NCBI RefSeq assembly: GCF_050908845.1
Contig: NZ_CP194171.1
Span: 2,170,001 to 2,234,000, forward strand
Reading direction: 5' to 3'
Source: Marinobacterium_D sp050908845
GTDB taxonomy: Bacteria > Pseudomonadota > Gammaproteobacteria > Pseudomonadales > Balneatricaceae
DNA length: 64,000 bases
Positions 24,954 to 33,481 of the stretch are shown here, one piece after another. The translations under genes were made by a program, and so were the position numbers. Below the pieces are notes generated by a model that had not been told where the DNA came from, ran no database searches, and saw nothing but the letters and a program-made list of their open reading frames with translations. Each line of letters opens with the position of its first letter. Position 1 is the first letter of the stretch.

Positions 24954-25772
24954 TTAGAACTCGAAGCTGGCCCAGACCGGTGCATGGTCGGAAGGTTTTT
25001 CCATGCCTCTGATCTCATAATCGATCCCCGCATCGGTGCAGCTTTGCAACAGCGGCGCGGTCGCCATGATCGCGTCGATCCTCAGTCCCCGCTTGGGGTC
25101 GTCATCGAAACCGCGGCTGCGGTAATCAAACCAGCTGAACAGGTCATCCTTTTCCGGGTGGCAGTGGCGATAGGTATCTGCCAGGCCCCAGTCGTAGATG
25201 CGCTGAAGCCATTCGCGCTCTTCCGGCTGGAAGCTGGTTTTGCCGGTTTTCAGCCAGCGCTTGCGGTTCGCCTCGCCGATGCCGATGTCGATATCTGCCG
25301 GGGATATGTTCAAATCGCCCATCACCACCAGCGGTTGCCCGGGGTCGCAATGCTCCTGGAGATGACTGAGCAGGTCGGCATAAAAACGGCGCTTGGCGGG
25401 AAACTTGGTTTCGTGAGCAATGTTCTCCCCCTGGGGGAAATAGCCGTTGATCAGCGTAAAGCGTTTGCCCGCGGCGGTTTCATACTCGCCGATGATCAGG
25501 CGGCGTTGGGCGTCTTCTTCATCGCCAAAAAAGCCTTTCTGCACCGACAGTGGCGCGTTTTTTGACAGCAGGCAGACGCCGTAATGGGTTTTCTGGCCAA
25601 AGAATTCCACGTGGTAACCCAGCGACTGGATCATTTCGACCGGGAACTGATCGTCAGCAACCTTACTCTCCTGAATACCGATAACGTCAGGTGAGTGGCG
25701 CTCAATCAGCGCTTCGAGCTGGTGCTGGCGCGCCCGTATTCCGTTGACGTTGAATGAAACTAACTTGGTCAC
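24954..25772 (-). CDS. xthA: Exodeoxyribonuclease III
   Basis: This 272-residue enzyme of the EEP nuclease family is an AP endonuclease and 3'-5' exonuclease in base excision repair. Catalytic elements are visible: LVSFNVNGIRAR (N7), IGIQESKV (E34), GDLNISPADIDIG (D/N near 151-153) and the C-terminal SDHAPVW (D-H near 263). Length matches E. coli XthA (268). GTG 25772 has GGGAG eight bases upstream. It is convergent with the Usp gene and divergent from gor, so three stress-related genes cluster here. Confidence 0.95.
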   Translation of the reverse strand: MTKLVSFNVNGIRARQHQLEALIERHSPDVIGIQESKVADDQFPVEMIQSLGYHVEFFGQKTHYGVCLLSKNAPLSVQKGFFGDEEDAQRRLIIGEYETAAGKRFTLINGYFPQGENIAHETKFPAKRRFYADLLSHLQEHCDPGQPLVVMGDLNISPADIDIGIGEANRKRWLKTGKTSFQPEEREWLQRIYDWGLADTYRHCHPEKDDLFSWFDYRSRGFDDDPKRGLRIDAIMATAPLLQSCTDAGIDYEIRGMEKPSDHAPVWASFEF

Positions 25773-25959
25773 AGAGCGATCTCCCGTGCGTGAAGGCTGA
25801 CTTTAGGAGCGGGATACTAACAAAAATGCGGCTTGGAGGCGGCTAAAGGCGCGATAGATTCTGTTTATCTGCAGACTTTACCTGATCAATTGGCCTGGAG
25901 CCCGGGAAGCGGTTAAGGTTGGCCTCACTTGAATGGAATGTCTCAGCGAATCGGGAGTA

Positions 25960-27324
25960 ATGAGCGTGTCTGAGTTTGATTACGATCTCTTTGTTATCGG
26001 TGCCGGCTCTGGCGGGGTGCGTGCCGGGCGTATGGCCGCAGGCCGCGGTGTCAGGGTCGCCATCGCGGAAGATCTCTACCTGGGTGGCACCTGCGTCAAT
26101 GTGGGTTGCGTACCGAAGAAGCTCTATGTTTACGCCTCCCACTACGCCGACAGCTTCCACGAGGCCAAGGGCTTCGGCCTGACGGCGGGCGATGTCAGTT
26201 TTGACTGGCCCACGCTGCGTGACAACAAGAAAGCGGAGATCTCCCGTCTCAACGGTATCTACGGCAATATGCTGCGCAACTCAGGCTGTGACCTGATCGA
26301 TGGCCGCGCGGTGATCACCGGGCCCAATAGCGTCGAGGTGAAGGGCAAGACCTACACTGCAGAGCGCATCCTGGTTGCCACCGGTGGCTGGCCGTTCGTG
26401 CCGGAGTTTCCGGGCAGCGAGCATGTGATCAGCTCCAACGAAGTGTTCGACCTGGAGACCTTCCCGAAGCGCGTGATCGTCGTCGGTGGTGGTTATATCG
26501 CCGTGGAGTTCGCCGGTATCTTTGCAGGTCTCGGTGCACACACCGACCTGATCTACCGTGGCGATATGATCCTGCGTGGATTCGACGAGGAGATTCGTCA
26601 GTTCACCGCGAAGGAGATCGGCAAGAAGAACGTCAATCTTTCGCTGAATGCCAACATCGTGCGCATCGACAAGCAGTCTGACGGGACCTTGCTGGCCGAG
26701 CTGACCGATGGTCGCAGGCTGGAGGCGGATCAGATTCTTTACGCCACCGGGCGTACGCCGAAGACCCAGGGGCTGGGTCTTAACGAGGTGGGTGTAGAGC
26801 TCGCTGATAACGGTGCCATCAAGGTCAACGACAGCTTCCAGAGCTCCGTGCCGTCTATCTATGCCATCGGTGATGTTATCGACCGAGTACAGCTGACACC
26901 GGTAGCCCTGGCCGAGGGGATGGCGCTGGTACGCCACCTCTACGCTGAAGGTAGCCCGAGGGTCGATTACGAGCTGATTCCGACAGCGGTATTCTGCCAG
27001 CCTAACATCGGCACCGTGGGGATTACCGAAGAGCAGGCCCGTGAGCGTTACGACGAGATCGAGGTATACCGCTCAGAGTTTCGCGCCATGAAACACACGC
27101 TCAGTGGCAGTGACGAGCGCACATTGATGAAACTGATCGTCGATAAGGCCACGGATAAAGTGGTCGGTGTGCACATGGTAGGAGATGATGCCGGCGAGAT
27201 TATTCAGGGGATCGCCGTCGCGTTGAAAGCGGGAGCGACCAAGGCGGTGTTCGACAGCACCATCGGTATCCACCCGACCGCGGCGGAAGAGTTTGTCACC
27301 ATGCGCGAACCCACGCGAAACTGA
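25960..27324 (+). CDS. gor: Glutathione-disulfide reductase
   Basis: This 454-residue FAD- and NADPH-dependent flavoenzyme reduces GSSG to GSH. The N-terminal dinucleotide fold (FVIGAGSGGVRAGRMAA, 11-27), the redox disulfide C45-VNVG-C50, the NADPH fold (VVGGGYIAVEFAGIFAGLG, about 172-190) and the C-terminal IHPTAAEEF with the catalytic His-Glu pair are all present. GxG-x2-A and downstream arginines match the NADPH type rather than lipoamide dehydrogenase. ATG 25960, with GGGAG three bases upstream, gives the family length; the frame is open for nine more codons. A terminator follows. Confidence 0.95.
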   Translation: MSVSEFDYDLFVIGAGSGGVRAGRMAAGRGVRVAIAEDLYLGGTCVNVGCVPKKLYVYASHYADSFHEAKGFGLTAGDVSFDWPTLRDNKKAEISRLNGIYGNMLRNSGCDLIDGRAVITGPNSVEVKGKTYTAERILVATGGWPFVPEFPGSEHVISSNEVFDLETFPKRVIVVGGGYIAVEFAGIFAGLGAHTDLIYRGDMILRGFDEEIRQFTAKEIGKKNVNLSLNANIVRIDKQSDGTLLAELTDGRRLEADQILYATGRTPKTQGLGLNEVGVELADNGAIKVNDSFQSSVPSIYAIGDVIDRVQLTPVALAEGMALVRHLYAEGSPRVDYELIPTAVFCQPNIGTVGITEEQARERYDEIEVYRSEFRAMKHTLSGSDERTLMKLIVDKATDKVVGVHMVGDDAGEIIQGIAVALKAGATKAVFDSTIGIHPTAAEEFVTMREPTRN

Positions 27325-27350
27325 ACAACTCCCCGGAGACGCTGAACAGC

Positions 27351-27384
27351 AAAGCGCCCGCCGCTCCGGCCGGCGCTTTTTTAT
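27351..27384 (+). terminator. Rho-independent terminator of gor
   Basis: AAAGCGCC (27351-27358) pairs with GGCGCTTT (27372-27379), with further GC pairs in the loop, followed by TTTT. It also lies directly before the convergent diguanylate cyclase end and could serve both genes. Confidence 0.85.
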
Positions 27385-27386
27385 GT

Positions 27387-28427
27387 TTAGTCCGTTGCTT
27401 GCGTTTGCACGGCAACCCGGTTGCGGCCATCTTCCTTGGCCTGATAGAGCGCCTTGTCGGCTTTTTCAATCAGTGATGTGGCGCTGTCGCCGTCAGTGAA
27501 GGCGGCGACCCCGAACGAGGCGGTGATCGAGCTGATCACCGTGCCGGAGCTTTTCTGGCGGATGCGGATCGCCTCGACCCGCTGGCGCAGTTTTTCTGCA
27601 ACCTGCCGGGCACTGTCCAGAGCGCTGCCCGGGGCCAGGATGGCAAACTCCTCGCCGCCGTAGCGCACCGGGATAAGGGGTTCCGCGCACTCATCGTTCA
27701 ACAGGCGGCCGACGTACTGAAGTACCTTGTCACCCATGAGGTGGCCGTAGGTGTCGTTGAACTGCTTGAAATGGTCCACGTCGATAAGAATCAGGGCGAA
27801 GCCAGCGGGCAGCTGGAGTTCGATCAACTGATTCAGCTCGGTATCGAATACGCGCCGGTTATACAGGCCGGTCAATACGTCCACACGTGCATCCTGACGT
27901 GTTTTGGTCAGTTCCTCCCTGAGCTTTTCAATTTCCTGCTGAGCGGCATCTATCTGCTGCTGGAACCGCGCTGTGGACTGGTTGATCGCTGCGGTGTTGC
28001 TCGCCAGGTTGTCGATGATCGATTCCAGCGGCAGGGAAGACCCGGGTGCCTTTCTTGACTCCTGCAGCGCATCGAGACTTTCGCGCAGCACATTGGCGTA
28101 GTTGTCGGTATGTTCCGCCGCCTCATGGGCCTGGCTGTGCAGGTTGCCGGTTAGCCGCAACAACCCGGCCAGCGCTTCGTTGTTAGCGGAGCCTTCGCCG
28201 TCGAGCAGGTGATCGGCGAACAGCTTTTCGCTGAGCAGGTTGGGGCAGGTGCCGTAGGTAGTCAGGGCCGAATCCAGGGCGGCATTCAGTGCCGGGATCC
28301 GGTTGGATACATAGGTGTACCAGAGGGCGTAGTTCAGAGGATTGGGGGGGACATTGTTGCGCACCATCAACGGCAGTGCTTGACGCAGGTAACCGGTTGC
28401 CTGGCTCGGTGTTTCGTTATATTTCAT
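27387..28427 (-). CDS. Cytoplasmic diguanylate cyclase with helical N-terminus
   Basis: The 346-residue protein lacks membrane helices. Residues 1-130 form an all-helical domain (LPLMVRNNVPPNPLNYALWYTYV is its clearest motif), residues 140-180 a coiled coil (FQQQIDAAQQEIEKLREELTKTRQDA), and 181-346 a GGDEF domain with an intact GGEEF at 257-261 and DVDHFKQFNDTYGHLMGDKV. No RxxD site precedes the signature. Proteins with this NPLNYALWYTYV N-terminus are widespread diguanylate cyclases in Pseudomonas and relatives. The coiled coil probably drives dimerisation needed for catalysis. ATG 28427 lies behind GGAGG. It is the fourth GGDEF gene in the first 28 kb. Confidence 0.9.
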   Translation of the reverse strand: MKYNETPSQATGYLRQALPLMVRNNVPPNPLNYALWYTYVSNRIPALNAALDSALTTYGTCPNLLSEKLFADHLLDGEGSANNEALAGLLRLTGNLHSQAHEAAEHTDNYANVLRESLDALQESRKAPGSSLPLESIIDNLASNTAAINQSTARFQQQIDAAQQEIEKLREELTKTRQDARVDVLTGLYNRRVFDTELNQLIELQLPAGFALILIDVDHFKQFNDTYGHLMGDKVLQYVGRLLNDECAEPLIPVRYGGEEFAILAPGSALDSARQVAEKLRQRVEAIRIRQKSSGTVISSITASFGVAAFTDGDSATSLIEKADKALYQAKEDGRNRVAVQTQATD

Positions 28428-28500
28428 TGCGAGTTATGTCCTCCCACTCAACAACCTGTCATGCGGAAACGTCGGTCCGGTAGCGCCTTGCCCGGCAGGA

Positions 28501-29664
28501 TCAGGCGGGTAGCCAGACCTTCAGATTGCGGAACCAATGCAGCGACGCAAGTTGCTCGTCCAGCTGTTTCTCCAGATCGGTGGCCCTGATTTCGCACTTG
28601 CTTAACAGGGTCTGCAGCTCCGGTGAGGCGCGCAGGTCGAGATCGATATACTCCGGATGGTAATAGAGAATCAGTTCGTAATCCGGGTTGTCGCCGGTGA
28701 TGCGGCTGATCGCGGCATCCAGGTGATGTTCAATTTCGGCCCGGGGCGGCATCACCGGCAGACTGTCTTCGGGATAGACCTGGTCGTCATAGGTGTCGAT
28801 GTGAAAGATCACATGGCCGATATGGTCGAAGCGTTCCTTCAGTTTAAGGACCGCCACATCACCGATATAGTGGCCTTCGGCGGCGCTCAGGTGAGGCTGT
28901 ACCTGGAGATGCATCTCCAGCTGGCTCTGACTGCCCATCTGGCGGCTTTTGAAACTGTGGACGCTCTCCACACCCTCGACGGATAAAATCGTTTCTCTGA
29001 GCTCTTTGACGCGCTCTTCCGGAAGCGCCGTGTCGACCAGTTCAGATACGCTGCGGGCGATCAGTTCCCAGCCGATCTTGCCGATCATCAGGGCGACCAG
29101 CACGGCGGCGAGACCGTCCAGCCACCAGATGCCGAGCATGGAGCCGGCCACCGCAACCAGGACCACGATCGACGATAGGGCATCGCTGCGGCTGTGCCAG
29201 GCGTTGGCAATGATGAGATCCGACTTGAGTGCTTTGCCCACCTTGAGCGTATAGCGGAAGATCCACTCCTTGCCGGCGATTGAAATGGCCGCGGCTATCA
29301 GGGCCGGCCAGGCGGGTGTAGGTGGCTGGGTATCGGCGAACAGTCTCATAATGCTGTCGTAGGCGATCAAAACGCCGACCAGGGCGAGAATGACGCCAAG
29401 CACCACGGTACCGATGGTTTCGAAGCGTCCGTGACCCCAGGGGTGGTTGCGGTCGGGGGCCTGGTGAGACAGCCGCAGTACGATAATCACCATCACATCG
29501 GTAAACAGGTCGGAGAGGGAGTGCAGGCCGTCGGCCACGAGTGCCGCCGAGTTGCTGAAAATGCCGATTACTATCTTGATGATGCCAAGTGCCAGATCGA
29601 GTACGGAGCCGATCAGAGTGACTTTTTCGGCGGCTTTTCGGCGTTGGTCCAACTGTTCCTGCAT
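28501..29664 (-). CDS. Cation diffusion facilitator transporter
   Basis: This 387-residue CDF protein exports divalent metals (Zn, Fe or Mn) in exchange for protons. Both intramembrane metal motifs are visible: ADGLHSLSDLFTD with H48/D52 in helix 2 and NAWHSRSDALSS in helix 5 (about 154-165). A long cytoplasmic C-terminal domain (about 200-387) includes the usual dimerisation ferredoxin-like fold plus about 90 extra residues (HLDAAISRITGDNPDYELILYYHPEYIDLDL and beyond), which makes it longer than FieF (300). ATG 29664 has AGGGA nine bases upstream. The HxxxD pair in helix 2 (rather than D-x3-D) favours zinc over iron or manganese, but metal specificity is not settled. Confidence 0.9.
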   Translation of the reverse strand: MQEQLDQRRKAAEKVTLIGSVLDLALGIIKIVIGIFSNSAALVADGLHSLSDLFTDVMVIIVLRLSHQAPDRNHPWGHGRFETIGTVVLGVILALVGVLIAYDSIMRLFADTQPPTPAWPALIAAAISIAGKEWIFRYTLKVGKALKSDLIIANAWHSRSDALSSIVVLVAVAGSMLGIWWLDGLAAVLVALMIGKIGWELIARSVSELVDTALPEERVKELRETILSVEGVESVHSFKSRQMGSQSQLEMHLQVQPHLSAAEGHYIGDVAVLKLKERFDHIGHVIFHIDTYDDQVYPEDSLPVMPPRAEIEHHLDAAISRITGDNPDYELILYYHPEYIDLDLRASPELQTLLSKCEIRATDLEKQLDEQLASLHWFRNLKVWLPA

Positions 29665-30187
29665 CAACAAGTTCCCTGTAAATGGTTAGCCCGCAATACT
29701 ACCCCGGTTTGGTGAGCGGGACCAGTTGTCGGGCGCTCCTGCTGTGCCAGGAAAAATTAACAGGCGAAGTCTTGATTTGCGGCAAGATCTGATGTCGTAA
29801 ATGTTACAAAAAGGCAGTGAGGATAAAATCCCCGGTCAAACCGGTTAAAATCTTCATTGCAGGGGTTTGACTTTATCTAACTATTTGATTTTTAATTAAA
29901 TTAAACAGCTGGTTAAAAAATGATCAATTTGTATGAAGCGAAGGAATCCCGGGTGGTCGGAGACGATTTTGTGGCAGTTTTCACAGTCTTATCCACAACA
30001 GATGTGAGTAGTGCCGGCTAGCCCCCATGGTTACTGAATTGTGCGTTTTTTGTTAACAGCTGTTTACAGCCAGGTAACACCTCCGGGACAGAGTTGATTC
30101 CGAAAGGAGACGCATAGACGTTGGACGCGATACCCTTTGCCGTTATCCTTTTCTTGGTTTTTTCACCTGCCAATCGGAAGTCAGTTC
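29665..30187. other. 523-bp intergenic region between CDF and BASS genes
   Basis: No convincing gene is present. The stretch includes a very AT-rich segment (about 29870-29930: ...TTTTTAATTAAATTAAACAG...), a perfect DnaA-box-like TTATCCACA at 29989-29997, and GTTAACAGCTGTTTACAG near 30052. The CDF gene reads away to the left and the BASS gene to the right, so both promoters must lie here. No tRNA-like fold or terminator was seen. Confidence 0.6.
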
Positions 30188-31081
30188 ATGGATGTCGCTT
30201 TTCTAAGTAAACTGCTGCTGCCCTCGGCTCTTTTCTTGATGATGCTCGGTATCGGTATCACCTTGCAGCGCAGCGATCTTGAACGCCTGGTAAGTCAGGA
30301 CCGGAAGGCGCTGCTGGTTGGATTGGCCGGACAGCTGTTGCTGCTGCCGGCGGTGGGAGTGGGTGTCTGCCTGCTGTTCGGGCTGCCGCCCCTGGTTGCC
30401 GCCGCGCTGATGATCGTCACGCTGGCGCCAGGTGGTGTCACCTCCAATATGATTACGCTGGTAGCCCGGGGTGATACGGCGCTCTCGGTCGGTTTGACCG
30501 CTGTCGGCAGTTTGATTGCCCCCTTTACGTTGCCTTTGTTGACTGGAGCCGTGCTGGTTTACACCGGTGCTGGTGTGCGCCTCGCCGATTTTCCGCTACT
30601 CCCCGCCATCATCAAGCTGGCAATAGTTACCCTGCTGCCGGTGATGCTCGGAATCTGGCTCAGAAGCCGTTTTCCTCGCCGCTGCGAGAGACTTTACCCC
30701 TGGGTTAAAGCGGTCGCCGTGTTCGGTTTTCTGGCGATGGTGGCGGTGGTTGTACTTGCCAATCATCAGCGCCTGCCGGGCCTTCTTCAGGCGTATGCCG
30801 GCGTGATGCTCGTGCTTGCTCTGGCGGCGATGCTTTCAGGCGCCCTGTTGGCGAAACTCTTCTCGCTTGGCCCTGCGGTACAGCTGACGTTGGCGGTGGA
30901 GGTGGGGATTCAGAATGCGGGCACCGCCCTGATGGTGACGGGCGCTCTGTTATCGAGCCCCGAGATGTCGGCGGTGGTGTTGATCTACGGGCTGGTAATG
31001 CAGCTGCCAGCGGCCCTGATCATGCTTGCCCGCAATCTGCCGGGCAGCAGTGCCCGTTTGGCAGAAGGTCAGCAAAGCTAG
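30188..31081 (+). CDS. Bile acid:sodium symporter (BASS) family transporter
   Basis: This 297-residue membrane protein has about nine or ten helices. Family features include LMMLGIGITLQRSDLERL near residue 18, LVTLAPGGVTSNMITLVARGD-like crossing motifs (about 95-112), and EVGIQNAGTALMVT (about 237-250), the conserved ExxxQN element that lines the sodium and substrate site. Bacterial members import bile acids, pantoate or other organic anions with sodium; the substrate here is unknown. ATG 30188 follows GGAAG; the longer frame from TTG 30137 is unlikely. It is convergent with queE. Confidence 0.88.
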   Translation: MDVAFLSKLLLPSALFLMMLGIGITLQRSDLERLVSQDRKALLVGLAGQLLLLPAVGVGVCLLFGLPPLVAAALMIVTLAPGGVTSNMITLVARGDTALSVGLTAVGSLIAPFTLPLLTGAVLVYTGAGVRLADFPLLPAIIKLAIVTLLPVMLGIWLRSRFPRRCERLYPWVKAVAVFGFLAMVAVVVLANHQRLPGLLQAYAGVMLVLALAAMLSGALLAKLFSLGPAVQLTLAVEVGIQNAGTALMVTGALLSSPEMSAVVLIYGLVMQLPAALIMLARNLPGSSARLAEGQQS

Positions 31082-31125
31082 GCACCAGGCGGTGGTATTC
31101 CGGTATGGCCGAGGCTAAAACCGCC

Positions 31126-31758
31126 CTAGTCGATACCCAGGTACTTGTGGGTTTGCAGGCTCAGGCGCCATTGTGGATGGGCGAGGCAATAATCGACGCA
31201 GCGGCCGGTGTTGGCGCTCTGTAACGGACCGTCCATCGGCTGCAGGAAAAAGTGCGTGAAATCGAACTCCTCGAAGCGCTCCGGCGGTGCCAGAGACTGA
31301 GGATAAACCAGTTTCAGTTCGTCGCCCGCGGTGACCACAATGTCCGTGCCGGCTTTCGGACTGACGCAGATCCAGTCGATCCCGCCCGGAAGAGGGCGGG
31401 TACCGTTGGTCTCTATGGCGATTTCGAAGCCGAGCCGGTGCAGTTCGTCGAGCAGCGGAGTATCGAGCTGTAAGGCCGGTTCTCCGCCGGTACAGACCAC
31501 ATAGGGCTTGCCCTGTCCAAGGTCTGGCCAAAGACTGGCAATGGTTGCCGCCAGCGAGGCGGCATCGCTGAACTTTCCGCCTCCCTGGCCGCCGGTGCCG
31601 ACAAAATCGGTATCGCAGAAATCACAGATCGCATCGGCGCGATCCTTCTCCCGCCCACTCCACAGGTTGCAGCCGGCAAAACGGCAGAATACCGCCGGCC
31701 GGCCCGCCTGGGCGCCTTCACCCTGCAGGGTGTAGAACATCTCGTAGACTGTGTACAT
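31126..31758 (-). CDS. queE: 7-carboxy-7-deazaguanine synthase
   Basis: This 210-residue radical-SAM enzyme makes 7-carboxy-7-deazaguanine, an intermediate in queuosine synthesis. The iron-sulfur motif is the expanded CX14CX2C type (C30, C45, C48), typical of one QueE class, not the canonical CX3CX2C. MYTVYEMFYTLQGEGAQAGR at the start is the substrate-binding N-terminus and fixes ATG 31758, discarding 49 codons of longer frame inside rdgC. GGEPALQLDTPLLDEL is the GGEP-type SAM motif. It lies four bases after the rdgC stop, so the two are co-transcribed. No queC or queD gene is in the window. Confidence 0.93.
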   Translation of the reverse strand: MYTVYEMFYTLQGEGAQAGRPAVFCRFAGCNLWSGREKDRADAICDFCDTDFVGTGGQGGGKFSDAASLAATIASLWPDLGQGKPYVVCTGGEPALQLDTPLLDELHRLGFEIAIETNGTRPLPGGIDWICVSPKAGTDIVVTAGDELKLVYPQSLAPPERFEEFDFTHFFLQPMDGPLQSANTGRCVDYCLAHPQWRLSLQTHKYLGID

Positions 31759-31762
31759 CGTC

Positions 31763-32680
31763 CTAGCGCTCCAGCTCGCCGCCAAAAGCCGCGAGGACCT
31801 GCGGGAACAGCCGGGTGAATTCGAGGCCAAGCTGGGTGACATCGGCGTCCAGGGAGGCAAGCTCCTCTTCCGGGGCCTGTTCTTCAAGCTGGTCGCGGTA
31901 CTCATCGGTCAGTCGCAGCCGGTGCAGGGTCAGGTCCGAGTGCAGTACCGTGCGTAGCTGCTGCTCCCAGCAGAGTGCCAGCTTGCTGACCTCCATGCCG
32001 CCCTCGATATGGGCGCGGATCTCGTTACTGGTCAGTTCCTGCCCCTTGATTTTGATCACCCCGGATTCGTCCGCGAGGGTATCTTTCAGCTCGCACTCCT
32101 GCTCGAGTTCGAAGCCGTTCGGCAGGGCTGGTTCGCCCATCACCCAGCCGGACAGGGTGGCGCCGGGGGACTGCTGTACCTCGGGAAGGCGCACGCGCAG
32201 GGAGCCAAGCGCTTCCCGCAGTTCGCTGAGCAGTTGTTCGGCTTTATTGATCGACGAGGCGTCGACGACAATCCAGCCGTGCTCGGCGGAAACCAGGGCG
32301 TGGGTGGGGCGACGCCGGGTGAATGCGCGGGGCAGAAGCTCGAAGGTGACTTCATCCTTGAGGCTCGCGCGCTCCTTGCGATAGACCTTGCGATCCTCCT
32401 CCTGCTCGATCTGCTCCACCTTTTCGTTCAGCGCGTCGCGCACCACGGTACCCGGGAGGATACGCTCCTCCTGCTGCAGGCAGATCAGCAGATAACCGTT
32501 GCTGGCGAAGACCGGGCCTTCGGTCAGTCCCGAGGTGGGCGAAGTCCAGCCGGTGCGTTTCTGCTCGTGGCGGTTGCAGGGGGTGAAGGGCTTGGCGAGA
32601 AGGGCCTGCTCCAGTTTATCGGCATCAAAGTCGGTATCGGGGGTGAAACGGTACCAGACGGCATTTTTGAACCAGAGCAT
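31763..32680 (-). CDS. rdgC: Recombination-associated protein RdgC
   Basis: The 305-residue protein has the family start MLWFKNAVWYRF and typical internal segments (GWTSPTSGL; NGYLLICLQQEERILPGTVVRDAL; ALVSAEHGWIVVDASS). RdgC forms a ring-shaped dimer that binds double-stranded DNA and limits RecA activity. Length matches E. coli RdgC (303). A perfect AGGAGG ribosome site precedes ATG 32680. It heads an rdgC-queE pair downstream of apt on the same strand. Confidence 0.96.
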   Translation of the reverse strand: MLWFKNAVWYRFTPDTDFDADKLEQALLAKPFTPCNRHEQKRTGWTSPTSGLTEGPVFASNGYLLICLQQEERILPGTVVRDALNEKVEQIEQEEDRKVYRKERASLKDEVTFELLPRAFTRRRPTHALVSAEHGWIVVDASSINKAEQLLSELREALGSLRVRLPEVQQSPGATLSGWVMGEPALPNGFELEQECELKDTLADESGVIKIKGQELTSNEIRAHIEGGMEVSKLALCWEQQLRTVLHSDLTLHRLRLTDEYRDQLEEQAPEEELASLDADVTQLGLEFTRLFPQVLAAFGGELER

Positions 32681-32776
32681 TGCGCCTCCTGTCAGGGTCC
32701 AGTTGGATTGCAGCGGATTAAGCGAAGGCGCGCATTATTGAGTGGCACTGGCTCAGATGCAAGGGGAGAGCCTGTA

Positions 32777-33319
32777 TCAGGCGCCCTCGTACGCGATCAG
32801 CGAATACACCGGCACTCCGGTTTCCTGAATGCGTGAAGACCCCTGCAGGTCCGGCAGGTCGATCAGCGCGGCGGCTTCAATCACCTCGGCCCCCAGGTTC
32901 TTGATCAGTGTGCAGGCGGCAAGGATGGTGCCCCCGGTGGCGATCAGGTCATCAAACAGCAGTACTCTGTCGCCGGCGGTGACGGAGTCAGACTGCATCT
33001 CCACGGCGGAGGTGCCATATTCCAGTTCATATTCCTGATGGATGGTGTCGCCGGGCAGTTTGCCTTTCTTGCGTACCAGAACCAGCGGCAGGTTCAGCTG
33101 GTGGGCGAGAATCGAGCCAAACAGAAATCCGCGGGCGTCGATACAGGCGATATGAGTCAGGTCTGAGTTCAGGTAACGATGAATGAACGCATCGGTCACC
33201 ATTCTCAGTGCCAGTGGGTCCTTGAAAATCGGTGTGATATCCCTGAACAGGACACCGGGCTCAGGCCAGTCCGGCAGCGAGCGAATAACGGATTTGACGT
33301 AAAACTCGTCGTAGGACAT
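32777..33319 (-). CDS. apt: Adenine phosphoribosyltransferase
   Basis: This 180-residue type I phosphoribosyltransferase salvages adenine with PRPP to AMP. The PRPP-binding motif VLLFDDLIATGGT (about 121-133) and FRDITPIFKDPLALRMV (about 25-41) are diagnostic. ATG 33319 follows GGAG. The apt-anr-hemN-cco gene order matches the arrangement around anr in Pseudomonas. The intergenic region upstream of apt holds an ANR-like box and a candidate small RNA on the opposite strand. Confidence 0.96.
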   Translation of the reverse strand: MSYDEFYVKSVIRSLPDWPEPGVLFRDITPIFKDPLALRMVTDAFIHRYLNSDLTHIACIDARGFLFGSILAHQLNLPLVLVRKKGKLPGDTIHQEYELEYGTSAVEMQSDSVTAGDRVLLFDDLIATGGTILAACTLIKNLGAEVIEAAALIDLPDLQGSSRIQETGVPVYSLIAYEGA

Positions 33320-33351
33320 CGGGAAGGGCTCCTTGGCTCCAAGGCTTGCTG

Positions 33352-33393
33352 TTGATCTAACTCAATGTGCAGAAGCGGGTGAGGGTGTTTAAT
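33352..33393 (+). promoter_or_regulatory. ANR/FNR-dependent promoter for a plus-strand transcript
   Basis: TTGAT-CTAA-CTCAA at 33352-33365 matches the FNR/ANR consensus TTGATNNNNATCAA with one mismatch. Its centre is 33358.5. A -10-like TTTAAT lies at 33388-33393, where a class II FNR promoter (box centred at -41.5) with a start near 33400 would need it. The opposite orientation would place a start inside the apt start codon, so the plus-strand reading fits best. Confidence 0.55.
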
Positions 33394-33399
33394 GGTCGG

Positions 33400-33477
33400 C
33401 GTTGGGTTACACATTGAGATGGCTACTTCATTGTGCAACTGTACTGGCGCTTATCCCCGCGGATAAGCGCCTTTTTT
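33400..33477 (+). ncRNA. Candidate ANR-activated small RNA between apt and anr
   Basis: This is a predicted 78-nt transcript, from the start expected from the ANR box to the end of a strong intrinsic terminator. No protein-coding frame with a ribosome site is present. The 5' half can fold imperfectly (GTTG/CAAC and CACA/TGTG arms around GAUGGCUACUU), leaving an exposed loop that could pair with mRNAs; the 3' half is the terminator. It is antisense to no annotated gene. By arrangement it recalls FNR-activated small RNAs such as FnrS, but no sequence similarity to that RNA is claimed. Confidence 0.5.
33446..33477 (+). terminator. Rho-independent terminator, plus strand, with no annotated upstream gene
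   Basis: GGCGCTTATCC (33446-33456) and GGATAAGCGCC (33461-33471) form an 11-bp perfect stem with a CCGC loop, followed by TTTTTTA. On the minus strand no T-tract follows, so it does not fit termination of anr, whose stop is at 33482. A plus-strand transcript must be its substrate. Confidence 0.85.
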
Positions 33478-33481
33478 ATGT

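Noticed and set aside
29989..29997. Perfect DnaA box as a replication origin
   Set aside because: A single box without a box cluster, 13-mers, or dnaA, gidA or similar origin neighbours does not support an origin; it is reported only as a point of interest in a gap.
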